Source of the DNA: Aspidapion aeneum
Taxonomy: Eukaryota > Arthropoda > Insecta > Coleoptera > Brentidae
Direction of reading: 5' to 3'
DNA: 64,000 nt
Assembly: GCA_963576565.1 (NCBI GenBank)
Contig: OY755046.1
Span: 49,222,786 to 49,286,785 of the forward strand
A model generated the notes under the pieces. The model had not been told where the DNA came from. It ran no database searches and saw only the letters and a program-made list of their open reading frames with translations. Position numbers and translations under genes: made by a program. Each line of letters opens with the position of its first letter. Within the stretch, counting starts at the first letter, position 1. Below are positions 22,031 through 34,377 of the stretch, one piece after another.

Positions 22031-22375
22031 TGTAATGTTTTTAAAAAACTCCGTTAACACAGGTGAACGATTAGTTTCCGAAATTTTTAATAGTTAAAAA
22101 TTAAAAGCGTTTAAAAAGAAAAGAGAATAGGCGATAAAAAATGTAAACAAGTCTCATTTACCTCTCTGATATCGTGGTGTTGGAAACTTTTCCTACGTGC
22201 AGGCGCCAAGCCAAAAAGAGGTAGGAAATGCGCGAAAACAATGCGCGTTCGGTACTTTTTTACTTGTTATTTTTACGGCGAGCACAGCAAAAAGAGCAAG
22301 GTCAGCGTATTTATTAAAAATTTTATATTTAACAAAATGCGATTTAGATTTTAATTTTTCCCGGGGTCCTGTTAT

Positions 22376-22394
22376 CGGGCTCGAACCTGGACCA
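22376..22394 (-). other. BEL primer-binding site
   Basis: On the minus strand, two bases (TT) after the 5' LTR, comes TGGTCCAGGTTCGAGCCCG. It begins with the TGG expected to pair with a tRNA 3'-CCA end. I did not assign the tRNA. The stretch 22060-22375 is the untranslated leader. Confidence 0.75.
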
Positions 22395-22396
22395 AA

Positions 22397-23056
22397 TGGT
22401 GAGGTCAGGCCTTCTGTAGAAAATAAAATATACCGAAGGACCACTCGAGATAGCTCGAGAAAAACGTGTGGGAGTTAAGAGGGACTGTATCTTTCCACAG
22501 GGCTCCGACAGGGAAAAAAGAGCCTAAAACTTATTTACTAAAAATAGCGTAGCAATGAAAAATTATCAAAGAAACGACTTACCATTAGATGTCTTTCGTA
22601 GCTACTTGGCTGGCCAGCCCGATTATACGCGAAGTACCAGACTCTCCATTGTTCTATAGTTCAAAATGTTCCAAACACTAATATCTAATAAACTAAAGCG
22701 TAAAATTAATAGTTTCCACAATTTTAATATAAAATAATAGCGGTGCGGCGACTTTAGTTGCACGTGGCGCGTGGTTGAGTTGTTCGCTCAGACAATCGGC
22801 GTTTGCGTCTCCTGGTCCGAATTTAGCCGCTTATCTCAAATCCTTCATTGCTGGAAGAAGCGCGCGAAGTTTAAATTTAAAATATGGAAAGATATAGCGT
22901 AAAGTAAATCAAAATAATATTCTAAAACGCTTGTAAGCGTAGAAAATGTAACCCAAAAATATTTAAAAACTGAGAGAGATAGCTTCTCTAATTTTAAGTG
23001 AAAATTAGAGAATATAATTATTTACAAAAATAAAAACAAGTTGGGAAACTTGTTCA
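22397..23056 (-). repeat. BEL 5' LTR
   Basis: 660 bp, upstream LTR in transcription direction. It carries the promoter. I did not find a strong TATA box and do not call a start site. Confidence 0.95.
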
Positions 23057-23282
23057 CCCATGCATTATAAATAATAAATAAATAAATAATATCTTTATTT
23101 GCAACAAAAATAAATAGCGGTTTACAAAGTTTAAATTAGCATATAAGCAGTTGCAAAAAGGAGTTAAAAACAATTACATAATTGATCTAAGTTTAACCCC
23201 TGGATAGGAACTTTTTTATCAGACATGACCTCCTCTATCACCTGTTGGCCTATGGCCCCTAAGTTATGGGACACCCTGTATA

Positions 23283-24310
23283 GAGCAGTTTGTAAATTTA
23301 AACTTAGTCGTAGTTTTAACTCGCGTTACACTAAATAATGCAAAGTTGCAAAGAGGTTTTAATAAGGCCGGAAAATTAACAATTAAACACTTTTAATTGG
23401 ATTATGTTCGCTAACCGATGCCAGTTGAACATTTTTTGGGTGAATAAACACAAAGTTTTTGACGTTTTGGCTTTTTGCTGAAATAATAGGGCCCAATGCG
23501 TAGCGGAAAATTCAAAAAACACCATTTTACTGTTATACTGTTTAGTAAAATAGTTAATTAAAATGAACTGCGTAACTAAAATAAACCACAACAAGCCTCA
23601 CACGGGGCATATAAGTAGCCCAAATTTTTAAATTTCGCACAATACCTTGCATGGTAAATATATTTTAGGAATCAGGTTATGGTCTTCCTTCACTAATATT
23701 CAAAAAAAAATTGTGGAGTGAGACAATAACCTGTTTGATTTCTATTCAACGACTCCATATATTCTAATTTTTGCAATTGATGATGTGTAGTTTTAATTAT
23801 TGTGTGTAATTTTTCAGATTTTTAATCGCATTTGTATGCTTATGGTTTTTTTTTCCTTTCAACCAGCGTTTAGATATGTTTTTTTTTCGGTGAAATTTGA
23901 ACTTTAGGATCAAAATGAAAGGGAAATTGCGTATGTCTGTCTATTGATACGCATTTAGAGCTTAAAACTATAAATTCATTTTAATCATAGAATTAGAAAA
24001 ATTAATAGTATAATTGTCAATCCTGGCCAGACTGTAGGAAAAGGGCAGAAACTGGATGAACATATAAAACAAAGAACCAATAATAAAAAACCGAACCGAA
24101 ACCGAAACCGAACCAAACCGAACACATGAATTAGCACAGATACAGAACTTAGTTACAAGTAGCGCTAGGCGTAGTTTGACCCGATTGACCTTCTAAAAGG
24201 GTGCGTTCCTGCATTAGGCGTATATTAGGGTGTGTTCCTTTAATACTCATACACCGCGAATTTTGAAATTTGGCGCTAGGTTCTTTGTTTTAAATTTCTA
24301 ATTGAAACCC
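23283..24310. other. Copy A spacer, no gene
   Basis: AT-rich sequence without recognisable coding content. A short run of CCGAAACCGAA-type repeats lies at about 24090-24122. The counterpart in copy B (30956-31950) lacks about 46 bp present here near 23870. Confidence 0.5.
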
Positions 24311-24319
24311 GCAATTTTG

Positions 24320-24930
24320 TAGAATAGAATAGAGAAGAATATACTTTATTGCCAACAAGATTTATAGTCAAATAAAAAGTTAACTTAGAGACAAAAAAAG
24401 CAATGTCAAAATGGATAAAATACCTTATACTTGTGGTTTTTTAGTCTAATTGTGACCCCTTTGTACTTAAATAATTTTATTTTGTAAGTATATGTGTAAA
24501 TCTAAATGTAACGTCTAAAATCTTTTTAAAATGATGCCTACATTTAAAACTATAAAAAAAAAACAATCCTCACACTACTAGTACTTTAAAACAACACAAT
24601 ATCATCTAAAAACATTGATTAAAAATAAAACTATTTAAAATCAGTCATACAGGACCTTTTCTTGGAGATATACAATGACTTGTTTTTTAAACCTTTCCAC
24701 ATAATTTTTTCTAGGATGCACTGAAAGACTGCGAAAGGCCTTATTTGCCATGTATTCTGGACCGCGTTCAAAAAAGGTGATTTTCTGTTTTTGCATAGTT
24801 AGGCCCTCTCCATATCTTGTAACCATATGTATTTCATTGTAAAAATCTTTGTTTTTTGCAAATAAATGATCATTTTTTTTGACAAAAAATAACGTGCAAA
24901 ACAAGGGACAGTCAAAATGTTTCAATTCTT
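24320..24930 (-). pseudogene. LINE 3' end with C-terminal reverse-transcriptase codons (copy A)
   Basis: Minus-strand frame 24925-24641 ends ...YVERFKKQVIVYLQEKVLYD, the familiar tail of jockey/CR1-type LINE ORF2 (GPEYMANKAFRSL..., basic FKK segment, short hydrophobic end). The 3' untranslated part runs to AATAAAGTATATTC followed by short ATTCT repeats on the minus strand at about 24345-24320. This is a typical LINE terminus and fixes orientation and 3' boundary. The element is strongly 5'-truncated. Confidence 0.7.
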
Positions 24931-26744
24931 ATAATGAGGTATACAGGTAGCTCTTGGATATATTTGTAAGATTGGCCTTCACTATATGGTCAGTGCTTTA
25001 AAGATTTTTTGTGCTTTTGGAAGTAGTAAATTCTAAAACTATCTACAGTAATGACATATCTTAATCTTCTTGTTACTGCACTAGCGCTATTTAGTTTTGC
25101 GTTTAAACTTTTGGATCTGCTAATATTATCCCCAAGAGCTTGACCTTATCAGTTTTGATGATTTGTGTTTTAGTTTAACTAAAACAGATTCGTTTGATCG
25201 ACCGTTTTTACTAAAATTTATCAAAGCACTGTACAGATTGAGCAACGCAAGCAACTTTGATAGGCACGATTTTTAAGGCGGCGGCATTGAAATAAACTTA
25301 TGGTAAAGTATTAAAACTATTGATCTCAATTCAATTTTAAACTTTTGGCAAATGCGCTAGGAAAGCTCGGCTGCTTGTTCAACATGGCCTCTAGAGGTGC
25401 TATCTTGTACCATGCTTGGTTACCATAGGGACTTCTAAGAATAACAAATTGTATTCAAAATCTGTGAAAAAATGGCGACCAACGACCCGTCGCCCCTATT
25501 TGAGGCTGCGCATTAGTCGAAGTGAGATCTACTTATTTTTCAATATCTTTAATTTAGCGCGGTTTTTTCTATTAAATGACTCTAGGATCTTCTAGCTATC
25601 AGCTAATCAGATAAATGGGGAAGAAACTAGGTGATTGCTAAAATTGTAGAGGATTATGGAATAACTTAAATGATAAACAGAAAAATATTGTATTTTGTAT
25701 ACCTACAATATTTATTTTGTAAAATTGTACTTACCAATCGCTCGGATCTTCAATCTGAATATTTCTGGTATAGGTAATTTCTATAAGGATGATATGAATC
25801 TAAAAAAAAAGGTTTATTGGTAAATTTGTGGTACACAGATACAGACATGTTAATATATATATTCTTAGCCAACATAGATTAACCTAGTTGGCTCCGCTCA
25901 GTGCATTGTTTACCAATTGGGTTGCAACAAACACGTCTCACACATACGCAGTTGTGAAAAATGCACTCAAGGCTTGCTTAATCTTAATTTTATTTTTATG
26001 GTAGCCTTTTTTTTGAAGTATACAGTTTGTATGTTAAGGAGACCTTTATCTCCCTCCTGTGTTTTTTACAAAGTAGGTTTACTACTCAGTAGCACCCCGG
26101 TGTGGTAAAAATTTTAATTAATTTTTGACAAGTTTTGCTTTATGAAAAAAAAATGATCCCACAAAAAACGTTACATAAAATTTGAGGTTATGTAGTGCGA
26201 CCGAAGAGCTTGTTTTCCGTGACACAAAATTACGACAATTATTAGCGACGAACCTCTCGGTTATTCGTTATCTTCCTTTAAATGCTGAAACGGACCATCG
26301 TTAATAATAATTGCCTTCATTGTTGTTAACCACAAAGTTAATCAAAAACAATAAAACACATCAAAAACCTTCTCATTTATTAACAAATAAGGAATTTTTA
26401 TTAATTTTATTTCCTCTTTGTGAGGCATGTAGCGAGTCCTTTCTCAGGTATGCTTCACTTATTTTTAATATTCTCGTTGTGTTTTATATAAAAATAAAAA
26501 TACAGCTCAGAGGATAATAATGCTAAAAAGTGCTGATAAAACATTACGTCATTATTTTTAACTACATGTTTCTGCAGCAGTTTTTACGTCCTTTTTGCAC
26601 ATTACGCCGACTACCTACGATAACAATTTGCATGCATTTCTCGTAGTCAAAAGCCAATCCTGCACCTAGTTGCTTAACTCTGCTTTATGAAACTGGGGCC
26701 TACATATTAATTTGAGAAAAATAATTTTAAGAGCTATTAGGTTG
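24931..26744. other. Copy A spacer, no gene
   Basis: Short AT-rich frames only (for example 63 codons at 25917 and 68 codons at 26311) without recognisable domains. The same sequence is repeated in copy B, so these frames are not independent evidence of genes. Confidence 0.5.
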
Positions 26745-27760
26745 CGAATGCGAAAGCTGCTGTCAAATTACATTCCTGAAGGCGTCGACTGCTTCCTCTG
26801 ACGGCTGAAATCTTTCACGAGGCAGTCCATTCTTGATTTTCTGAAAAGTATAGAATTCGTTAAGACTTAGATCGGGACTCTATGGAGGATGGTCCAAGAT
26901 TCGACGTTTTGTTGAGTTAAAAACTCAATGATTTTTTGTGCTTTGTGCGAATTTGCATTGTCTTGCTAAAGGATGATTCGTCATTCGGGGTTCGTTTTTC
27001 GAAGCTCAGCGATGACTTTCGCCACATAAATGGTGATGTACCAATCGGCTGTAACAGTCCTTTGATCCTCCAGAGAAATCGTTGCTACATGAGACAAATG
27101 TGGTGACCATCAGACGCCTGACGTTTATTTTCAAGTTCATATTAGTAAATTTACGATTCATCACCACTGACAATGCTGTACACGTTTTTTATGTTTCCTG
27201 CCTCAAAGCAGTCTAGAGTTTTCCAACACCAATTGAGCCTAGCTTGTTTCTGCTCTTCGGTTAACAGATGCAGTATCCAGCGGGAAACTATCTTTCATAA
27301 CATTTATTCTTTATGACATTTTATTTGAATTGAGGTCTGTGAAATCCTTAATGAAATCGCAATCTCGTGATATCTGACATGTCGATCTTTCGTCGCATCG
27401 ATGTTTTCCTGAGTGACAGCCGTTTTTGGTGAACCTGTCTGGGATCGTTGCCAAGGTTATTCCGTCTACGCTTGAATTCTCCATACCAACGAGAAACTGT
27501 CCACTGATGTGGTGCTTCATTACCGAAAACAGAAACCAACTCGGCAAGACATTCTTGTTAAGATAATTTACTTCGAAAGTTGTAAAAAGTTATAGCCCGA
27601 GAATGTTCTGGGTTTAATTCCATTTTTTGACTAATTTTGTAACTTAAAAAATTCACTGTAGCTATAAAACTATATGTATTACACCAGCATTTTGAACTAG
27701 GTTAGGTAAAGATTGAGGTTACGTTTTAGTAACGACATGCCATCAGTTTCGCCCTGTATG
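26745..27760 (-). pseudogene. Mariner-family transposase relic (copy A)
   Basis: Read on the minus strand, from about 27625 (MELNPEHS...) the helix-turn-helix region gives FGNEAPHQWTVSRWYGEFKR and NDPRQVHQKRLSLRKTSM. Further blocks correspond to the catalytic core (GDESW region near 27180, the NASSHKAQK block near 26940, the SPDLSLNEF block near 26870). It stops abruptly near 26745, so the C-terminus is lost. The 5' flank carries CATACAGGGCGAAACTGATG near 27760, perhaps the outer terminus. Multiple frameshifts are present. Same family as 8786-9608. Confidence 0.8.
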
Positions 27761-28179
27761 TTCTAACATGCAAAATATAAAAGGCAGCCAATAGCGGCCG
27801 TAATGAAATCGAACAAGCACGTTCAAAATTATGACAAAACTCGCACCAAAAAGGTACATTTGTAGAGCAAACAATCTTAACTATTCCTACTGCCACGTAT
27901 GCCTACTCTCAGGAAGGCAAAATGTCACCATAGTAATTCAAAATGAACAAAAAGTTGACAGTTGCTCCTAAGCGATTATTCCCATATGGACACTAAGCCT
28001 TAAAACTTAGATCTGGATATCTAAAAGAAATGTAAAAATGTGTTGGATTAATCGAATAAATCACTTCAAATTCTTAGACTAATAACAATCAAAACTGAAT
28101 TACTTATCCCAAAAAAAATTCACAAAAGTATCCTTAACGTTATCTGGTGTAAATGTGAAAGACCGAGAACTTGAACTCT

Positions 28180-28520
28180 TAAATAAACCAGCCAGAGTTC
28201 TTTATAAATGTGGCCAGCGCTCCGAAATCTATATCCCTCAGATCTTCTTGATCTTCGAAATGGAAGGCCTAAAGCGTTATATTTCTTTTTGGCAAGTCCT
28301 GGCTATCCACATAGCAGATGTGTCGTAGTTTCCTTATCGTCCCTAAAGCCATTGCAATATTTATTCCTTTGTGGATAGCCTTAGATGGGTGGCGTACTCC
28401 TTAAAGAGATAGTGGCCTATAACAGTACAAGTCATTTTTCTTAGTGCTTCAAACCTGTATCTAGGTAGATGTTGGTCTTCGTTAAATCCTATTTTGGTCA
28501 TAGCTCGCTTAGCCTTTATG
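28180..28520 (-). pseudogene. LINE RNase H/C-terminal relic (copy A)
   Basis: Minus-strand translation across frames gives ...GHYLFKEYATHLRLSTK..., then a short cysteine/histidine cluster with THLLCG, and ...NALGLPFRRSRR. This is the C-terminal arrangement seen in RNase H-bearing LINEs. It is heavily decayed and a different family from 10570-11427. Confidence 0.5.
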
Positions 28521-29717
28521 ATGCTGCCCGTTCTTAAACCTACCCATCTTCTCTATGGTAGCTTTACTCAAAGAAGAAAGCCTAAATCTAATTTGTTAAA
28601 GATATGCCACACTTCGCTTAATCATCCTAAGAAAAGTTTAAGATACCTGAAATGTGGAACGTATATTAAAACTGACATGTTTAAAAGTGATTTGGATGTT
28701 TCTTGACAGACCTTTTTAGAGCATCTTTATCTAAGATCAGAATCCCCTTGATGTTTACAAACCTTTCGAGCAGAGAATAAATTTTGAAATTAAAACAGAT
28801 GAAGAGAAAGAGAAAGAGAAAGAGAAAGAGATACTGACCTTTCATTAGAGAACGGTAAGCTTTTGTTTGTAATGCTGCACGAAAGAGTAGGAAGGATGTA
28901 GTTTTATATTTCGCATATAGTTACAAGTACCTTTTTGTGTAATTACATTAAATTTTGTACCGAAACGCAACGAAAACTGTATAATTTTGCCATATTTTGT
29001 GTTTATTACAGACCAGGGTGAATTAAATTAAAATTCGAAGTTTAAAAATCCCCGAGTTTAATGGCCATTTTGTCGCCGTAATTTATTGACCATAACTAAC
29101 GGAAAATACGTTTTAGAGAGGCTTAAGGAGAATTATAGTTTATACAAGAAGGTTTGGCAGTTCAAATATCAAGAGTATTGAACCTACTAAAAGGTTAAAA
29201 GGCATCAAATAATTTTACCTGGCTTAGAAAGTTTGGGAGTGAAAGAAAAATTCTAGACGGTGAACCTTCACCCGATATCCTATTCACTGCTTTTACTCCA
29301 AAAAACTTTAAATCTGTAAGAAAACTAGTAAGCAAAGATCCGTTAGTACCCTATGATAAAACAGAATTTATTAAGGCGGCAGAGTAGTGCCGCGGTATGG
29401 TCGTCTCAAGCAGCGATGCAAACAAAAAGTCTGCCTTGCCGCTCACTTCCTTTTCAGCATTCAACAGTCGTCACCGAATTAACATGTGATGCGATGTACG
29501 CAAATATAAGTTGTCCTTAAACATCAAGAATATATGCAGGTGTAGTTCAGGAGTCTACGCGCAGCCAGGCGAGGAACCAGGAATAATAGCCCTGGAGGCT
29601 GGTATAAGTGCTATATAGTCGGTACCAGGATGGCGCCAGCATAAATCTCCTACAGTGAACTCACGACGCGCTGAAAAGGAAAGAAGTCTATCATCTATAA
29701 CCAAGTTCTGCTGGGAC
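28521..29717. other. Copy A tail: GAGAAA microsatellite and unassigned sequence
   Basis: A hexanucleotide (GAGAAA)n tract at 28803-28830 has about one repeat more than its copy B counterpart. The rest, including a 70-codon frame at 28494-28706, is unrecognised. It ends with GGGACCATAGC at the duplication junction. Confidence 0.6.
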
Positions 29718-30325
29718 CATAGCTTTCGATCCTTGTTATCAGCTTCTTCAGAGAGTTTATTTGATATAACGTCATATAGGAGCCTTAAATTCTTAGTCCA
29801 GAATGTTTTACTTTTTCCTTGACTTTTTTATTTACTTTTGCCTACAATATATTGGATAGTGACATGTATTTAGGGTATTTCATTACATGGATAAAGCATT
29901 TCAACTTTGTCTTTTAGAGTATTCATTTGTGACTCTGTAGTATTTGACCATTGCACTATATTTTAATAGTTTTCTGCAGTGTGTAAACATCTTACTATCT
30001 TCAATTAAGCATAAATTAAAAAACTTCCTTTCAGATAAATAAATTACGGGCCACCAATGAACCAGCACCCCTTCTTTGGATTGGTTTACAGGTGTTCTTA
30101 AGCAGGTTTATGGTCCTTCGACTTAGGTAAGTCAACCGACAAAACGCGACAAAGGCCAATCTGTATTAGGCCAAGCCGAATCTTCTAAATTCCATAATGC
30201 ACAGCGATAGGTTTTGCAACTTACAAATCAGGCTTTCCCAACAGCAGGCTGTTTGATTACGGCTAAAGTGTATCCTTTGTGTTATTAAGGACAACGGCCT
30301 CATGCTAATTTTCAGTTTTATATTT

Positions 30326-30955
30326 TATACAGGGTGTTCCATAACTTCGAGGACATAGTGCAGCAGGTGATAGAGAGGAGTTATTTCCGAGATAAGAGTT
30401 TATATAACAAACTTCTGTTTTTAGGATATAGGATTTTTAAAGCTAGAGAAGTGGGGAAAAAAAGAAAAATCTGTCACAGCAAGCTAAATACCCAGTTAAT
30501 TATAAATCAAAAATATAATATTCCTTTTTTTGATAAAATTACAAGTTGGGGAGATACAAGCTGTCAAAATAACCTACAAAAACGTATAAAAAATAATAAT
30601 TAAAAAAAAATGCTTCCTTGTTCTTTTAAAAAATATCAATAATAGTTTATTATTATGTCTCGCTAGTTTTTATTAACAAAAAATATAAAAAAACATTGCA
30701 TTTAATATGGCATTAAAAAAGAGTTTTGACCCATGCATTATAAATAATAAATAAATAAATAATATCTTTATTTGCAACAAAAATAAATAGCGGTTTACAA
30801 AGTTTAAATTAGCATATAAGCAGTTGCAAAAAGGAGTTAAAAACAATTACATAATTGATCTAAGTTTAACCCCTGGATAGGAACTTTTTTATCAGACATG
30901 ACCTCCTCTATCACCTGTTGGCCTATGGCCCCTAAGTTATGGGACACCCTGTATA
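30326..30955. mobile_element. MITE copy B, uninterrupted
   Basis: 630 bp between TATACAGGGTGTTCCATAAC and GTTATGGGACACCCTGTATA. It contains an 89-codon frame at 30334-30603 that is the same as in copy A except for a substitution creating an earlier stop, which argues that this frame is not a gene. Confidence 0.8.
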
Positions 30956-31953
30956 GAGCAGTTTGTAAATTTAAACTTAGTCGTAGTTTTAACTCGCGTT
31001 ACACTAAATAATGCAAAGTTGCAAAGAGGTTTTAATAAGGCCGGAAAATTAACAATTAAACACTTTTAATTGGATTATGTTCGCTAACCGATGCCAGTTG
31101 AACATTTTTTGGGTGAATAAACACAAAGTTTTTGACGTTTTGGCTTTTTGCTGAAATAATAGGGCCCAATGCGTAGCGGAAAATTCAAAAAACACCATTT
31201 TACTGTTATACTGTTTAGTAAAATAGTTAATTAAAATGAACTGCGTAACTAAAATAAACCACAACAAGCCTCACACGGGGCATATAAGTAGCCCAAATTT
31301 TTAAATTTCGCACAATACCTTGCATGGTAAATATATTTTAGGAATCAGGTTATGGTCTTCCTTCACTAATATTCAAAAAAAAATTGTGGAGTGAGACAAT
31401 AACCTGTTTGATTTCTATTCAACGACTCCATATATTCTAATTTTTGCAATTGATGATGTGTAGTTTTAATTATTGTGTGTAATTTTTCAGATTTTTAATC
31501 GCATTTGTATGCTTATGGTTTTTTTTTCCTTTCAACCAGCGTTTAGGATGAAAGGGAAATTGCGTATGTCTGTCTATTGATACGCATTTAGAGCTTAAAA
31601 CTATAAATTCATTTTAATCATAGAATTAGAAAAATTAATAGTATAATTGTCAATCCTGGCCAGACTGTAAGAAAAGGGCAGAAACTGGATGAACATATAA
31701 AACAAAGAACCAATAATAAAAAACCGAACCGAAACCGAAACCGAACCAAACCGAACACATGAATTAGCACAGATACAGAACTTAGTTACAAGTAGCGCTA
31801 GGCGTAGTTTGACCCGATTGACCTTCTAAAAGGGTGCGTTCCTGCATTAGGCGTATATTAGGGTGTGTTCCTTTAATACTCGTACACCGCGAATTTTGAA
31901 ATTTGGCGCTAGGTTCTTTGTTTTAAATTTCTAATTGAAACCCGCAATTTTGT

Positions 31954-32560
31954 AGAATAGAATAGAGAAGAATATACTTTATTGCCAACAAGATTTATAG
32001 TCAAATAAAAAGTTAACTTAGAGACAAAAAAAGCAATGTCAAAATGGATAAAATACCTTATACTTGTGGTTTTTTAGTCTAATTGTGACCCCTTTGTACT
32101 TAAATAATTTTATTTTGTAAGTATATGTGTAAATCTAAATGTAACGTCTAAAATCTTTTTAAAATGATGCCTACATTTAAAACTATAAAAAAAAACAATC
32201 CTCACACTACTAGTACTTTAAAACAACACAATATCATCTAAAAACATTGATTAAAAATAAAACTATTTAAAATCAGTCATACAGGACCTTTTCTTGGAGA
32301 TATACAATGACTTGTTTTTTAAACCTTTCCACATAATTTTTTCTAGGATGCACTGAAAGACTGCGAAAGGCCTTATTTGCCATGTATTCTGGACCGCGTT
32401 CAAAAAAGGTGATTTTCTGTTTTTGCATAGTTAGGCCCTCTCCATATCTTGTAACCATATGTATTTCATTGTAAAAATCTTTGTTTTTTGCAAATAAATG
32501 ATCATTTTTTTTGACAAAAAATAACGTGCAAAACAAGGGACAGTCAAAATGTTTCAATTC
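31954..32560 (-). pseudogene. LINE 3' end (copy B)
   Basis: Duplicate of 24320-24930, with the same C-terminal codons (32557-32273) and the same AATAAA plus ATTCT-type tail. It arose by the segmental duplication and not by a second retrotransposition. Confidence 0.7.
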
Positions 32561-34377
32561 TTATAATGAGGTATACAGGTAGCTCTTGGATATATTTGTA
32601 AGATTGGCCTTCACTATATGGTCAGTGCTTTAAAGATTTTTTGTGCTTTTGGAAAGTAGTAAATTCTAAAACTATCTACAGTAATGACATATCTTAATCT
32701 TCTTGTTACTGCACTAGCGCTATTTAGTTTTGCGTATAAACTTTTGGATCTGCTAATATTATCCCCAAGAGCTTGACCTTATCAGTTTTGATGATTTGTG
32801 TTTTAGTTTAACTAAAACAGATTCGTTTAATCGACCGTTTTTACTAAAATTTATCAAAGCACTGTACAGATTGAGCAACGCAAGCAACTTTGATAGGCAC
32901 GATTTTTAAGGCGGCGGCATTGAAATAAACTTATGGTAAAGTATTAAAACTATTGATCTCAATTCAATTTTAAACTTTTGGCAAATGCGCTAGGAAAGCT
33001 CGGCTGCTTGTTCAACATGGCCTCTAGAGGTGCTATCTTGTACCATGCTTGGTTACCATAGGGACTTCTAAGAATAACAAATTGTATTCAAAATCTGTGA
33101 AAAAATGGCGACCAACGACCCGTCGCCCCTATTTGAGGCTGCGCATTAGTCGAAGTGAGATCTACTTATTTTTCAATATCTTTAATTTAGCGCGGTTTTT
33201 TCTATTAAATGACTCTAGGATCTTCTAGCTATCAGCTAATCAGATAAATGGGGAAGAAACTAGGTGATTGCTAAAATTGTAGAGGATTATGGAATAACTT
33301 AAATGATAAACAGAAAAATATTGTATTTTGTATACCTACAATATTTATTTTGTAAAATTGTACTTACCAATCGCTCGGATCTTCAATCTGAATATTTCTG
33401 GTATAGGTAATTTCTATAAGGATGATATGAATCTAAAAAAAAAGGTTTATTGGTAAATTTGTGGTACACAGATACAGACATGTTAATATATATATTCTTA
33501 GCCAACATAGATTAACCTAGTTGGCTCCGCTCAGTGCATTGTTTATCAATTGGGTTGCAACAAACACGTCTCACACATACGCAGTTGTGAAAAATGCACT
33601 CAAGGCTTGCTTAATCTTAATTTTATTTTTATGGTAGCCTTTTTTTTGAAGTATACAGTTTGTATGTTAAGGAGACCTTTATCTCCCTCCTGTGTTTTTT
33701 ACAAAGTAGGTTTACTACTCAGTAGCACCCCGGTGTGGTAAAAATTTTAATTAATTTTTGACAAGTTTTGCTTTATGAAAAAAAAATGATCCCACAAAAA
33801 ACGTTACATAAAATTTGAGGTTATGTAGTGCGACCGAAGAGCTTGTTTTCCGTGACACAAAATTACGACAATTATTAGCGACGAACCTCTCGGTTATTCG
33901 TTATCTTCCTTTAAATGCTGAAACGGACCATCGTTAATAATAATTGCCTTCATTGTTGTTAACCACAAAGTTAATCAAAAACAATAAAACACATCAAAAA
34001 CCTTCTCATTTATTAACAAATAAGGAATTTTTATTAATTTTATTTCCTCTTTGTGAGGCATGTAGCGAGTCCTTTCTCAGGTATGCTTCACTTATTTTTA
34101 ATATTCTCGTTGTGTTTTATATAAAAATAAAAATACAGCTCAGAGGATAATAATGCTAAAAAGTGCTGATAAAACATTACGTCATTATTTTTAACTACAT
34201 GTTTCTGCAGCAGTTTTTACGTCCTTTTTGCACATTACGCCGACTACCTACGATAACAATTTGCATGCATTTCTCGTAGTCAAAAGCCAATCCTGCACCT
34301 AGTTGCTTAACTCTGCTTTATGAAACTGGGGCCTACATATTAATTTGAGAAAAATAATTTTAAGAGCTATTAGGTTG

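Larger units (their letters stand above)
15959..23056 (-). mobile_element. Full-length BEL/Pao LTR retrotransposon
   Basis: A 7098-bp element with 660-bp LTRs (TGG...TCA on the plus strand), one uninterrupted Gag-Pol frame, a primer-binding site two bases from the 5' LTR and a short purine tract before the 3' LTR. Comparing the LTRs by eye I find one substitution (about 16532 A versus 22970 G), which indicates recent insertion. There is no target-site duplication: the left flank is CATTAAAT and the right flank CCCATGCATT. Copy B gives the empty site and shows that AAAGAGTTTTGA is missing at the insertion point. Confidence 0.95.
15567..23282. mobile_element. MITE copy A, interrupted by the BEL element
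   Basis: The left end TATACAGGGTGTTCCATAAC and the right end GTTATGGGACACCCTGTATA form imperfect inverted repeats that continue about 75 bp inward (GTGATAGAG...). The uninterrupted copy B is 630 bp. A 102-codon frame starting at 15574 has no known domain and lies over the left arm. No transposase is present, so it is a non-autonomous DNA element with a 'CAGGGTGTCCCATAA' terminus. Confidence 0.8.
14958..29717 (+). repeat. Large tandem duplication, copy A (with BEL insertion)
   Basis: Copy A starts at CATAGC (14958-14963) after ...GAATTCAA. It ends where the same CATAGC begins copy B (29718). Without the 7.1-kb BEL element it is about 7.66 kb and aligns with copy B along its full length, with only scattered substitutions. 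One clear indel is about 46 bp near 23870 that is present in A and absent in B. Contents in order: MITE with BEL, LINE 3' end, mariner relic, LINE RNase H relic, unassigned tail. Confidence 0.95.

Noticed and set aside
23376..26517. Several 60-90-codon frames present identically in both large-duplication copies
   Set aside because: Apart from the LINE tail (24641-24925) they have low-complexity composition and no domains. Identity between copies reflects recent duplication and not conservation.
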